Source: CALJXB01 sp965225935 (GTDB taxonomy: Bacteria; Pseudomonadota; Alphaproteobacteria; Kiloniellales; JAKSDN01). Taken from it: a stretch of DNA of 64,000 nucleotides. Position numbers and translations under genes: made by a program. The notes under the pieces are model-generated. The model was not told where the DNA came from. It saw nothing but the letters and a program-made list of their open reading frames with translations, and ran no database searches. Within the stretch, counting starts at the first letter, position 1; every line of letters begins with the position of its first letter. Location of the stretch: contig CBDDCC010000017.1 in assembly GCA_965225935.1 (NCBI GenBank), positions 25,752 to 89,751 on the forward strand, written 5' to 3'. Below, piece after piece: positions 16,597-25,599 of the stretch.

Positions 16597-17661
16597 ATGG
16601 CGGAGGATAGCGAGATTCAGGACTTCGAGGCCGACGGGGCGTCCGCGGTAGAGGCCGAGGGGGCCGACGACGGCGACTTCGATCCCGGCGCCGATTCGCG
16701 GGTGCTCGATCAGGACGAGATCGACAGCCTGCTCGGCGTCGATGCCGCCGGCGGGGACGACGAGGACCCCTCGGGCGTCCAGGCCATCCTCAACTCGGCG
16801 CTGGTCTCCTACGAGCGCCTGCCCATGCTCGAAGTGGTGTTCGACCGCCTGGTGCGCATGATGTCCACCTCGCTGCGCAACTTCACCTCGGACACGGTCG
16901 AGGTCAATCTGGACTCCATCACCTCCGCGCGCTTCGGCGACTACCTCAACTCGATCCCCCTGCCGGCGATGCTGACGGTCTTTAAGGCCGAGGAATGGGA
17001 CAACTACGGTCTCATGATGACCGACAGCTCGCTCATCTATTCCATCGTGGACGTCCTGCTGGGCGGCCGGCGCGGCACCGCGGCCATGCGCATCGAGGGC
17101 CGGCCCTACACCACCATCGAGCGCAACCTGGTCGAACGCATGGTGCATGTGGTGCTCGGCGACCTCTCGGCCGCCTTCGACCCGCTTTCGCCGGTCACTT
17201 TCCGCTTCGAGCGTCTGGAAACCAATCCGCGCTTCGCCACCATCGTGCGTCCCGCCAACGCGGTGATCATCGCCCAATTGCGGGTCGACATGGAGGACCG
17301 CGGCGGCCGCATCGAGCTGCTCATCCCCTACGCCACGCTGGAGCCGGTGCGCGAGCTGCTGCTGCAGATGTTCATGGGCGAGAAGTTCGGCCGGGATTCG
17401 ATCTGGGAAAGCCACCTGACCAACGAGCTGTGGCAGACCGAGGTGCCCCTCGAGGCGGTGCTCGACGAGATCGAGCTGTCGCTGGGCGACGTGCTCAACT
17501 GGCAGGAGGGCAGCCGCCTGCAGTTCAACTGCGGGCCGACCTCGGAGGTGGAGCTACGCTGCGGCCAGACGCCCATGTTCCGCGGCCAGATGGGGCGCAA
17601 GAGCAGTACCATCTCCGTGCGCATCTCGGAGCGCCTGGTGCGCGGCGGAGAGCCGGTATGA
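16597..17661 (+). CDS. fliM: Flagellar motor switch protein FliM
   Basis: FliM is the C-ring switch component that binds CheY-P. The 354 residues contain the CheY-binding motif LDQDEIDSLL at 37-46, set behind an acidic 36-residue extension, then the CheC-like middle domain (YERLPMLEVVFDRLVRMMSTSLRNFTSDTVEV, GGRRG, PYTTIERNLVERMV) and the C-terminal FliN-like SpoA domain (VPLEAVLDEIELSLGDVLNW). Most FliM proteins have EIDxLL almost at the N-terminus, so the extension is notable. The stop overlaps the next gene (ATGA). Confidence 0.95.
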   Translation: MAEDSEIQDFEADGASAVEAEGADDGDFDPGADSRVLDQDEIDSLLGVDAAGGDDEDPSGVQAILNSALVSYERLPMLEVVFDRLVRMMSTSLRNFTSDTVEVNLDSITSARFGDYLNSIPLPAMLTVFKAEEWDNYGLMMTDSSLIYSIVDVLLGGRRGTAAMRIEGRPYTTIERNLVERMVHVVLGDLSAAFDPLSPVTFRFERLETNPRFATIVRPANAVIIAQLRVDMEDRGGRIELLIPYATLEPVRELLLQMFMGEKFGRDSIWESHLTNELWQTEVPLEAVLDEIELSLGDVLNWQEGSRLQFNCGPTSEVELRCGQTPMFRGQMGRKSSTISVRISERLVRGGEPV

Positions 17662-18149
17662 GCCTGACGCTGATCGCCGACGCGATGGTCTGCACGCTGC
17701 TGCTGGTGACCATCGTGCTCGGCGTGTTCTTCGCCCGCCGGCTGGCGCGGCTGCGCGACGCGCAGGAGGAACTGGCGGGCCTGGGCGAGACCTTTGCCGA
17801 GGCCACTGGCAAGGCCGAGGCGGGCCTGCGGGAGCTGCGCCAGACTGCCGAGGCCGAGGGCGTGGCGCTGCAGCACCGCATCGACCGTGTCGAGGCCCTG
17901 AAGGACGACCTCATGTACCTGATCGAGAAGGCTGACAAGGCCGCCGACCGGCTGGAGCGGACCATCGGGACGGCGCGCCAAGCGCGGCCGCAGAAGCTCC
18001 GCGTGGCGCCGCAGGAGCGCCAGGCCCGGCCGGACCGGCAGCGGCCTGCGGCCAACCAGGGCGCCGCTGCAACCGCCGGGGAGAGCCGGAACGAGGCCCT
18101 TTCCCGGGCCGGGCAGGAGCTGCTCCGCACCCTGCAGGGCGTGCGCTAG
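17658..18149 (+). CDS. DUF6468-like membrane protein of the flagellar motor cluster
   Basis: The 163-residue protein has an N-terminal TM helix (about 9-26, VCTLLLVTIVLGVFFARRL) followed by a coiled coil (about 35-110, heptad-rich with EELAGLGETFAEATGKAEAGLRELRQ and DDLMYLIEKADKAADRLE) and a basic, disordered tail. The ATG overlaps the fliM stop by four bases, so translation is coupled. Proteins of this type lie next to fliM in alphaproteobacteria and I recall the domain name DUF6468. The function is unknown; a scaffold near the C-ring or stator is inference. Confidence 0.7.
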   Translation: MSLTLIADAMVCTLLLVTIVLGVFFARRLARLRDAQEELAGLGETFAEATGKAEAGLRELRQTAEAEGVALQHRIDRVEALKDDLMYLIEKADKAADRLERTIGTARQARPQKLRVAPQERQARPDRQRPAANQGAAATAGESRNEALSRAGQELLRTLQGVR

Positions 18150-18217
18150 GCGCGCCGTCGAGCGACCGCGATGCCGTCCGACCAAGTGCCTGAAACGAAC
18201 CGCTAGGAACCTTCGTT

Positions 18218-18973
18218 TTGTCGTTTCGCCTGGTTCCCATCCTGATCGTCGCCGCCGGGCTGACCCTCAGCGTGAAGGTGGGCGATCTCTGGCGCAATTT
18301 CGGGAGGGAGGCCGAGTCCGTGCCCAGCGGCGCCCTCGCCGAGGAGCCGTCGGCCGGCGAAGGCCTCGCCATGGAGCCCGCGTCGGGCACGCAGGCGACG
18401 GGCGCGGCGGGCGAGGAGGGGCCGGCGACCGGAGGCCAGTTCGTGCCCTGGGAGATCGAGCCCGCCGGCTACGGCGAACGCAGTCCCGGAGTGAACGATG
18501 CAGGGGCCGAAGCGGAGGACGGAGTCCGGACCACCGTCCTGCCCGATCCCTACGAGTTCACCGACGAGGAGATCGAGCTGCTGCAGCGGCTGAGCGCGCG
18601 GCGCGAGGAGATCGACGCGCGCGGGCGGGAGATGGACCAGCGCGAGGCGCTGCTGGCCGCCGCCGAGGAGCGCATCGAGCAGAAGGTGGCCGAGCTGGAG
18701 GCCCTGCGCCGCTCCATCGAGGAACTGGTGGTCCAGCACAACGACCAGGAGGAGAGCCAGCTTCGCAGCCTGGTCAAGATCTACGAGAGCATGAAGCCCA
18801 AGGAGGCGGCGCGCATCTTCGAGGAGCTCGACATGCTGGTCCTGCTGGAGGTGATCGACCGCATGAGCGAGCGCAAGGCGGCGCCCGTGCTGGCCCGGCT
18901 GTCGCCCGACCGGGCCAAGGAGATCACCCTCGAGCTGGCCAAGCGGCGCAACCTGCCCATGGCCAAGGAATAG
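18218..18973 (+). CDS. MotE-like periplasmic motor protein
   Basis: The 251 residues carry an N-terminal hydrophobic segment (about 5-20), a disordered acidic/Gly linker, a long coiled coil (about 115-180, EIELLQRLSARREEIDARGREMDQREALLAAAEERIEQKV) and a C-terminal MgtE-N-like helical domain (IYESMKPKEAARIFEELDMLVLLEVIDRMSERKAAPVLARLSPDRAKEIT). This architecture matches MotE, the periplasmic chaperone of MotC in rhizobia. The start codon is TTG (18218) with AGGAA 9 bases before it. Neighbours are fliM upstream and MotB-like genes downstream. Confidence 0.8.
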   Translation: MSFRLVPILIVAAGLTLSVKVGDLWRNFGREAESVPSGALAEEPSAGEGLAMEPASGTQATGAAGEEGPATGGQFVPWEIEPAGYGERSPGVNDAGAEAEDGVRTTVLPDPYEFTDEEIELLQRLSARREEIDARGREMDQREALLAAAEERIEQKVAELEALRRSIEELVVQHNDQEESQLRSLVKIYESMKPKEAARIFEELDMLVLLEVIDRMSERKAAPVLARLSPDRAKEITLELAKRRNLPMAKE

Positions 18974-19082
18974 TCCCGACTCCGCCTTATTTATTCTTTA
19001 TTCACCATAACTTAATGCGTTGTTCTTAGGTTATTTCTCGCCGCCATCCAGGCCCCGAGGGGCCGGCGGCAAGGAGCGATTC

Positions 19083-19472
19083 ATGGGTGCGGTCGATCCC
19101 AACATGCCCGTCCTGCTCGTGGACGAGTACAAGACCATGATCAGGGCCCTGCGCAAGCTGATGAAGCAGCTCGGGTTCGAGAACGTCGACGAAGCGAGCG
19201 GTGCCAAGCAGGCCCTGGAGATGCTGCGCAGCCAGCCCTACAGCCTGGTGATCTCGGACCTGGAGCTCGCGCCCATGAGCGGCCTCGACCTGCTGCGCGA
19301 GGTGCGCTCCGACGACGACCTCAGCCGGGTGGCCTTCGTGGTGATCGCAGCCGACGACAAGAACGGGAACGCCTCCGACGCCAAGGCCGCGGGCGCCAGC
19401 GACTACATCGTGAAGCCCTTCAACGCGGCCAGCCTGAAGCTGCGCCTGACGACGATTCTCGGCCGGTCCTGA
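19083..19472 (+). CDS. CheY-like single-domain response regulator
   Basis: The 129-residue receiver domain has VLLVDEYKTM at about 10-19, the phospho-acceptor Asp in LVISDLELAPMSG and the Lys in DYIVKPFNA. The acidic pair is D-E and the usual Thr/Ser after beta-4 is Ala (VVIAADD), so switching may be altered or slow to reset. The ATG at 19083 has AGGAG 8 bases upstream; an upstream frame start at 19020 lacks support. Its place between MotE-like and MotB-like genes suggests a motor-directed output, perhaps binding the extended FliM N-terminus. Confidence 0.85.
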   Translation: MGAVDPNMPVLLVDEYKTMIRALRKLMKQLGFENVDEASGAKQALEMLRSQPYSLVISDLELAPMSGLDLLREVRSDDDLSRVAFVVIAADDKNGNASDAKAAGASDYIVKPFNAASLKLRLTTILGRS

Positions 19473-19515
19473 GGCCGGCCGCCGCCGCTCCGGACCCAGC
19501 GCGATACCCCCGGCA

Positions 19516-20190
19516 ATGTGGCGCTCCGGCAGCCTGCGCAAACTGTCCGCGATGGACCCCAACGTGGTCACCCTGCTCAGCGTCAAGCTGCTGCTGCTCG
19601 CCTTCTTCATCCTGCTCACCTCCCTCTCCCAGTTCCAGGACGACCGCACCCGCCAGGTGCTGGAGAGCGTCAGCGAGGCCTTCAACGGCCAGGTCCAGGC
19701 CGACCGCAGCTACAACTTGAGCTCCTCGGCGCTCGCCAACCTGGAGGAGATGGAGGTGCTGTTCGGCGAGGTCGGCGACCTCTTCCAGTCGAGCCTTCCC
19801 GCGGTCAAGGTGGAGAGTTCGGCCGACGGCACCCTGGTGACCTTCGAGCTGCCCGAAGCCACCCTCTTCGCGCCGGGCTCCGCCGAGCTGCGGCCGGGGC
19901 GCTGGCTGCTCCTGCGGCGGCTGTCGGAATCCCTTGGCGCCCGAGGGCGCGGTGGCCTGCCCTACGAGCTGGCGGTGCTGCACGGTGTCCGGAAGCCGGC
20001 CGGGCGCAAGCAGGAGGCCCTCAACCTGGCGACCCGCCGCCTCGGCTCCCTCGGCCAGGTGCTGACGGCGCGCGGCCTGCCCCATGCCCGCGTTTCGGTC
20101 GGGCTGCTGGCGGGCACGCCGGGCGTCGTGCGCTTCATGCTGCAGATGGATCCCGAGGCGATCGCCGAGGCTGAAGGCGGGGCGGCCTGA
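19516..20190 (+). CDS. MotB-like motor protein lacking the stator Asp
   Basis: The 224 residues have one TM helix at about 16-37 (VVTLLSVKLLLLAFFILLTSL) whose LLLLAFF pattern resembles the MotB helix (LLLAFF in the next gene), but the proton-binding Asp is absent and a Lys occupies the nearby position. The periplasmic part (about 90-215) is OmpA/MotB-like: FELPEATLFAPGSAELRPGRWLLLRRL and a closing beta strand. It starts 43 bases after the receiver gene and is followed immediately by a second MotB-like gene. It probably acts as a non-conducting partner or stator-ring accessory. Confidence 0.7.
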   Translation: MWRSGSLRKLSAMDPNVVTLLSVKLLLLAFFILLTSLSQFQDDRTRQVLESVSEAFNGQVQADRSYNLSSSALANLEEMEVLFGEVGDLFQSSLPAVKVESSADGTLVTFELPEATLFAPGSAELRPGRWLLLRRLSESLGARGRGGLPYELAVLHGVRKPAGRKQEALNLATRRLGSLGQVLTARGLPHARVSVGLLAGTPGVVRFMLQMDPEAIAEAEGGAA

Positions 20191-20191
20191 G

Positions 20192-20944
20192 ATGGCGGAG
20201 ACCGCGAGCCCGGCGAGCCCCGGCCGCAGCGCCATGGGATCTTCGCCGGCCGGCGGGGATACGGCGTCCGATTCGCACGACTCCGCGGCCTGGCTCATCA
20301 CCTTTGCCGACCTGGTGGCCCTGTTGCTGGCCTTTTTCGTCATGCTCTTCGCCATGTCCAAGGTCGACTTCCGGAAGTGGCAAAATCTTACGGATGCCCT
20401 GGCCCGCGGCCTGAACGCGGTGCGCCAGGAAACGGCGGTGACGCCCTTGCACAGCCTCGACGTGAAGGCAGCCGAGTTGACCGCAGGCCAGGACCTGGAC
20501 TACCTAGCAAGCATATTGAGCCAGCAGCTGGCCGCCGGGCCGGAGTTCGCGGGGTCCGAGATCACGCGCTACGCCGACCGGCTGGTGGTTTCCCTGCCGG
20601 CGGCGGCCTTCGCGGACGGCGCGGAGACGGGCCCGGGCAACGGCGGCGGCGCGCTGTTCCAAATTGCCGGCGTTCTGCGGCAGCTGCGCAACAGGATCGA
20701 GGTCGTGGCCTATGCCGATCCCCGAGAGACCGCCGACGGCGAGCTCGCCCATTGGGAGCTGGCCCTCTCGCGGGGCCGCGCCGCGGTCGCTAAGCTGCGC
20801 TCGGTGGGCTACGAACGCGACGTGATCGTCCGGGGACGCAGCATGGATCAGGACGGGGAGGCGGGCGCCGCGGCGCCGGGCGAGGAGGGCGCGACGCGCC
20901 GGATCGACCTGGTGGTGCGCCTCGACGCCGCGGAGCGGCGCTGA
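20192..20944 (+). CDS. MotB-like flagellar stator protein
   Basis: The 250 residues have a cytoplasmic N-terminus and a TM helix (AAWLITFADLVALLLAFFVMLFAMS, about 32-56) with the Asp of FADLVALLLAFF at the proton-binding position of MotB. A periplasmic OmpA-like C-terminal domain follows (IEVVAYADPRETADGELAHWELALSRGRAAVAKLRSVGY). The ATG lies one base after the previous stop, and its own stop shares one base with the next gene (TGATG). No MotA is encoded here, so the partner is elsewhere. Confidence 0.82.
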   Translation: MAETASPASPGRSAMGSSPAGGDTASDSHDSAAWLITFADLVALLLAFFVMLFAMSKVDFRKWQNLTDALARGLNAVRQETAVTPLHSLDVKAAELTAGQDLDYLASILSQQLAAGPEFAGSEITRYADRLVVSLPAAAFADGAETGPGNGGGALFQIAGVLRQLRNRIEVVAYADPRETADGELAHWELALSRGRAAVAKLRSVGYERDVIVRGRSMDQDGEAGAAAPGEEGATRRIDLVVRLDAAERR

Positions 20945-23900
20945 TGGGCGGTCTGCCGCGCGCGCTCAGGCGCCTGGCGGTCCTGGCCTGCCTGCTCCTG
21001 GCCGTGCCGTCGGGCCAGGCCGCGGAGCCCGTTTCCGTCACGGGCGAGGTGAGCGGCGGCGTGGCGCGGCTCCAGTTCGACTGGCCGCAAGCCGTCGCCT
21101 ACGACGCGCGGGTGATCCTCGAACGTCTGATCCTGCGCTTCTCCGAGCCCGGCGACTTCGACCTCTCCGCCCTCGACCCGGCGCTTTACCAGGTGATCGC
21201 CGAGCCGCGGGTGGTGGCCGACGGCACCATCATCGCCTTCCCCCTGCGGGCGCCCGTCGCCGTGCGCCACTCCCAGGACGGACGGCGGGTGATCGTCGAG
21301 CTGCTCGACGAGGGCGGCCAGGAGCCCGTCGAGACCGCCGCTGGCGGTGCCAGGGAAGGGGCCGGGACGGGCGCCGCCGTGGCGCCGACGGATCTGACCG
21401 CCGGCCAGGGCGCGGACGACCCGCCCGCCGATCTCACTACAGAATATTCGGGCGAACCTTCGGGCGACCTCGCCGCCGAACCGCTCGACGAGCCGGCGCG
21501 CGACCTCACAAGCGAACCCTCCTCCGTCCTCTTGGTGAATCCCTTGTCGGGCCAGCCGATCGAGGATCCCAGTCCCGATCCCCAGGTGGACCTTGCCGAG
21601 GAACAGCTCGCCACGGATCAGCTTGCCGCAGATCAGCTTGCTGCGGATCAACTGGCCCAGGCGACGACGGCGGCGAGCGACGAGGGCCCGACCTTGCAGG
21701 TGCGGGTCGGCGACCACCAGGAATTCAGTCGCTTGGTCTTCGACTGGCCGTCTCGGGTGCCCTACCGGGTGGACCGGGCCGGCACGCGGATCATCGTCAA
21801 GTTCGGCGCCAAGGGCCGGCTGGACCTGTCCCAGTTCCGGAACCAGGGGCTCAGGACCGTCTCCGACGTCCAGGTCGATCCCGACTCCGACAACCTCGTG
21901 GTGGTGCTGACCAGCGCCGCCGGGGCGGAGGTGCGCGCCTTCCTCCACGGCACCCACCTGGTGATCGACGTCTACGACGTGGGCCAGGCCGTCGAACTGC
22001 CGCCCGTCGAGCAGCCGCCCGAACCGCAAGCCGCCCCGCAGGTCGAGGCGCTGGCCGAGCCCGAGAGCGCGTCGGAGCCGCCCAGTTCCTCGGCGGAAGC
22101 GCCGGTCACGGCGGACCTCCCGCCGCCAAAGGAAAAGCCCGCCCGCGGAACGGCCGAGGCGCCAGCCGCCGCCGAATCCGTCACGCAGACCGAAAAGCCC
22201 GGCTCGGGCGCGGCCGGGCAAGCCGGGAGCATCGCCAAGGCGGTTCCGGTCCAACCCGTCGAGGGCGCCATCGAGCCCTTGCCCGAGCCGGTGCCGAGCG
22301 ACAGCGGGGTTGCCAGCTTCCGCACGGTCGATCACGGCGAGCTGCTGCCGGGGACGGGCGCCCACGTGAAGGCGCAGAAGCCCGTCGCCCTGCGCTTCGA
22401 ATGGCCCTCCGCCGCCGGCCGGGCGGCCGCCTTCCGCCGCGGCCGGCATCTCTGGCTGGCCTTCGACCAACGCCTGCCCGACGGCATCGCCGACCGCATC
22501 GCCAAGGATGTGCCCGACCTGGCGCCGGTCCAGCAGCTGACCGCGACCAACGACCCGGTGGCCGGGATCCTGCGCTTCAACCTGCCGCGCGCCTTCGTTC
22601 CCGAGCTGCGCCGCGAGGACGGCGGCTGGACCGTCGACCTGCAGCCCCGGGCGGACGAGCCGCGCAGCATCCTGGCGGTCGACCATCTGGGCGAGGCGGA
22701 GGAGAGCCGGGTGCTGTTCCGCGCCGGCGGCACCGAAAGCGTGCTGAGCGTGATCGACCCGGACCGGGGCGACCGCCTGGAGATCGTGCCCGTTCCCGCA
22801 GCCGGCCTGGGCCTCAAGCCGCGCCGCAGCTTTCCCCAGTTCCGGGCGCTCGCCACCTATCAGGGCGTGGTGATCGTCCCCTATTCGGACGGCCTCGAGG
22901 TGGCGACCGGCGATGCCGGCGTCGTGGTCAGCGACGCGATGGGCCTCATCATGTCGTCCAACGCCGACCGCAGCCGCGTCGACCAGGAAGATCGGGGCGA
23001 GGGGCCGGAGTTCGAGACCGGCAACCGCCTCTTCGACCTGGAGCGCTGGCGCCGCGAGGGCGAAGGCAGCCTGGCCCAGGTCAAGCAGGCGCTGCTGGCC
23101 GCGGTGGTCGAGGCGCCGCCGTCCCAGGTCGATACCGCGCGCCTCGACCTGGCGCGCTTCTACTTCGCCCACGGGCTCGCCACCGAGGCGCTGGGTGTGC
23201 TGCGGCTCGTTTCCCAGGAGAACCAGCGCCTCGCCATCGACCCCCAGGTGCTGCTGCTGCGCGCGGCCAGCGAGTTCCTGACCGAGGACTACGAGCGGGC
23301 GGCCGAGACCCTGAGCGACCCCACTCTCGCCGCCGAATGGGAAGCCCGGCCCTGGCAGGGCGCCATCGCCGCGGTGTCGCGGGATTGGGCCTTCGCCGTG
23401 GACCGCTTCGCCGAGAGCGAGGCCCTGATCCCGGACTACGGCCACCGGGTGCGCACCCGGCTCCGGCTGCTGGCGGCCGAGGCGCGCCTCGGCATCGGCG
23501 ACAGCGGCGGCGCCAGCCTCTACCTGGAGCGGCTGCGCGAGGACGCGCCCTCGGCCGCCGAACAGGCCCAGCACGACTATCTGGAGGGCCGGCGCCTCGC
23601 CATGGACGGCGACGAGCTGGCGGCCCGCACCATCTGGGAGCAGGTGGCAGCGGGCCAGCACCGGCCGTCCCAGGCGCGCGCCCGTCTCGCCCTGCTGGAC
23701 GTGGGCCTGCGCTCGGGCTCGCTCGGCCGGGAGGAGGCCATCGCCGAGCTCGAGCGGCTGCGCTTCGCCTGGCGCGGCGATGACTTCGAGTTCGTGCTGC
23801 TGGAGCGTCTCGCTGCCCTCTACGTGGACAGCGGCGAGTACCGGGCCGCCCTCCGGGCCCTCAGGCAGGCCGCCTCGGAGATGCCGGAGTCGCCCTACGC

Positions 23901-24729
23901 GGACGACGCCACGGCCCGCATGGGCGAGGTCTTCACGGCCATCTTCCTGGGCGAGGAGAGTCGCCGGGTGGCGCCGCTCACGGCCCTCGCCCTCTACGAG
24001 GAGTTCAAGGAGCTGACCCCGGCCGGCCGCGACGGCGACCGCCTGATCGCCGGTCTCGCCGGCCGTCTGGTCGCGGTCGACCTGCTGGACCAGGCGGCCG
24101 AGCTGCTGGAGGACCAGGTGAACTACCGCCTGCACGGCGAGGAGAAGGCGCATACCGGGGCGCGGCTCGCGCTCATCCGCCTGCTCGACCGGCAGCCGCG
24201 CAAGGTGCTCGAAGCGCTCGACGCGAGCCTGCCGGAGCAAGGCGTCGAGACCTTGCCGGAGCAGCTCGAGCGCGACCGGCGCTACCTGCGCGCCCGCTCG
24301 CTGGCCCTGCTCGGCCGCAGCGGCGAGGCCACCGCCTTGCTGGAAGGCGACCACAGCGTCGACGCCCTGCGCCTGCGGGCCGAGATCGCCTGGGCCGAGA
24401 AGGACTGGGCCGCCACGGCCGAGGTGCTGGAGCGCCTGCTGCCGCCGCCACCCCAGCACGGCGAGCTGCTGAGCGACGCCGACGGCGAGGTGCTGCTCAA
24501 CCTGGCCATCGCCTACAGCCTGACCGGCCGGCGCGGATCTCTCGACGACCTGCGCGCGACCTACGGTGCCGCCATGAGCGGCAGCGACTGGCGCGACGAG
24601 TTCGCCCTGCTGACCGCCGAGCAGAGCCCGGAGAAGACCGCCTCGATCGCCGAGGAGCTGGCCGAGGTGGCGCGCGTCCAGGCCTTCATGTCCAGCTACA
24701 AGGAACGCCTGCAGTCCGCGGACAAGTGA
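20944..24729 (+). CDS. Very large periplasmic TPR protein of the motor cluster
   Basis: The 1261 residues begin with a signal peptide (cleavage near GQAAE, residue 27). Three related beta modules follow, each opening with F-[DE]-W-P (about residues 45, 265 and 486) and continuing with a hydrophobic strand pair (for example YRVDRAGTRIIVKFGAKGRLDLSQF); they look AMIN-like. The linkers are acidic and Pro/Glu rich, with a pentapeptide repeat (DQLAA) at about 220-239. From about 690 to the end there is a TPR-type helical solenoid. It is translationally coupled to the MotB-like gene, so I expect it to scaffold the stator or basal body in the periplasm. The function is not established. Confidence 0.75.
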   Translation: MGGLPRALRRLAVLACLLLAVPSGQAAEPVSVTGEVSGGVARLQFDWPQAVAYDARVILERLILRFSEPGDFDLSALDPALYQVIAEPRVVADGTIIAFPLRAPVAVRHSQDGRRVIVELLDEGGQEPVETAAGGAREGAGTGAAVAPTDLTAGQGADDPPADLTTEYSGEPSGDLAAEPLDEPARDLTSEPSSVLLVNPLSGQPIEDPSPDPQVDLAEEQLATDQLAADQLAADQLAQATTAASDEGPTLQVRVGDHQEFSRLVFDWPSRVPYRVDRAGTRIIVKFGAKGRLDLSQFRNQGLRTVSDVQVDPDSDNLVVVLTSAAGAEVRAFLHGTHLVIDVYDVGQAVELPPVEQPPEPQAAPQVEALAEPESASEPPSSSAEAPVTADLPPPKEKPARGTAEAPAAAESVTQTEKPGSGAAGQAGSIAKAVPVQPVEGAIEPLPEPVPSDSGVASFRTVDHGELLPGTGAHVKAQKPVALRFEWPSAAGRAAAFRRGRHLWLAFDQRLPDGIADRIAKDVPDLAPVQQLTATNDPVAGILRFNLPRAFVPELRREDGGWTVDLQPRADEPRSILAVDHLGEAEESRVLFRAGGTESVLSVIDPDRGDRLEIVPVPAAGLGLKPRRSFPQFRALATYQGVVIVPYSDGLEVATGDAGVVVSDAMGLIMSSNADRSRVDQEDRGEGPEFETGNRLFDLERWRREGEGSLAQVKQALLAAVVEAPPSQVDTARLDLARFYFAHGLATEALGVLRLVSQENQRLAIDPQVLLLRAASEFLTEDYERAAETLSDPTLAAEWEARPWQGAIAAVSRDWAFAVDRFAESEALIPDYGHRVRTRLRLLAAEARLGIGDSGGASLYLERLREDAPSAAEQAQHDYLEGRRLAMDGDELAARTIWEQVAAGQHRPSQARARLALLDVGLRSGSLGREEAIAELERLRFAWRGDDFEFVLLERLAALYVDSGEYRAALRALRQAASEMPESPYADDATARMGEVFTAIFLGEESRRVAPLTALALYEEFKELTPAGRDGDRLIAGLAGRLVAVDLLDQAAELLEDQVNYRLHGEEKAHTGARLALIRLLDRQPRKVLEALDASLPEQGVETLPEQLERDRRYLRARSLALLGRSGEATALLEGDHSVDALRLRAEIAWAEKDWAATAEVLERLLPPPPQHGELLSDADGEVLLNLAIAYSLTGRRGSLDDLRATYGAAMSGSDWRDEFALLTAEQSPEKTASIAEELAEVARVQAFMSSYKERLQSADK

Positions 24730-24825
24730 CCGCCCAGGATCCGCCGGCCGGCTTCCCCGCAAGTCCCGAGTTCAAGGGGTTGCCCGTTCGCGTGGGCCGG
24801 TGCGAGTCCGCGTGAGCGGACCGGG

Positions 24826-25599
24826 CTACAGCCCGTAGCTCTGCACCAGGCTGCCGGCGACCAGGTACCAGCCGTCCACCAGGACGAAGAAGATCAGCTT
24901 GAAGGGCAGGGAGATCATGATGGGCGGCAGCATCATCATGCCCATGGACATGAGGACCGAGGCCACCACCATGTCGATGATGAGAAAAGGCAAAAAGAGG
25001 AGAAAGCCGATCTCGAAGGCGCGGCGCAGCTCGCTGATCATGAAGGCGGGGATCAGCGCCCGCATGGGCGTCTCCTCGGGCGCCTCCAGCTCCTCCTCCC
25101 CCTCTGTCTGCTGGGACATGTCGACGAAGAGGGTCAGGTCTTGCTCACGCACGTGGGCCAGCATGAAGTCGCGCACCGGCTCGGCGGCGCGGTCGAGCGC
25201 CTCCATCTCCTCGATGTCCTCGGAGACCAGGGGCCGGATGGCCTCGTCGTAGACCACCTGAAGGGTCGGCATCATGACGAAGATGGTGAGAAAGAGGGCG
25301 AGGCTGATGAGGACCGAGTTGGGCGGAGTCTGCTGGATGCCCATGGCGCTGCGCAGGAACGACAGCACCACGACGATGCGGGTGAAGGAGGTCATCATCA
25401 CCAGGATCGAGGGCGCCAGGCTCAGGATGGTGATGAGCGCGACCAGCTGAATGATGCGGCCGGTGGCCGAGCCGCTCTCGGCGCCCAGGTCGAGGTTGAG
25501 GCTCTGCGCCGCCGCCGGCATGGCGGCGAGCACGAGCGGCAGGGCGAGCGCCGGGGCGAACGCCAAGAGCCGGAGCAGGGGCGCGAGACGGGCCCTCAT
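24826..25599 (-). CDS. fliP: Flagellar export gate protein FliP
   Basis: FliP forms the FliP5-FliQ4-FliR1 export gate. The 257 residues show an N-terminal signal peptide, then IIQLVALITILSLAPSILVMMTSFTRIVVVLSFLRSAMGIQQTPPN, the acidic periplasmic loop and a C-terminus with IPAFMISELRRAFEIGFLLFLPFLIIDMVVASVLMSMGMMMLPP. These blocks are diagnostic. It overlaps the fliO stop by four bases and converges on the large TPR gene. Confidence 0.97.
   Translation of the reverse strand: MRARLAPLLRLLAFAPALALPLVLAAMPAAAQSLNLDLGAESGSATGRIIQLVALITILSLAPSILVMMTSFTRIVVVLSFLRSAMGIQQTPPNSVLISLALFLTIFVMMPTLQVVYDEAIRPLVSEDIEEMEALDRAAEPVRDFMLAHVREQDLTLFVDMSQQTEGEEELEAPEETPMRALIPAFMISELRRAFEIGFLLFLPFLIIDMVVASVLMSMGMMMLPPIMISLPFKLIFFVLVDGWYLVAGSLVQSYGL

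Noticed and set aside
20848..24762. A 1304-codon minus-strand frame opposite the large TPR gene
   Set aside because: The plus-strand frame has a signal peptide, internal repeats and TPRs and is coupled to motB-like. The minus frame has the biased composition of an antisense shadow.
24730..24825. Bidirectional terminator between the TPR gene and fliP
   Set aside because: Only short stems (about 6 bp) are visible and there is no T-run on either strand, so I did not annotate one.
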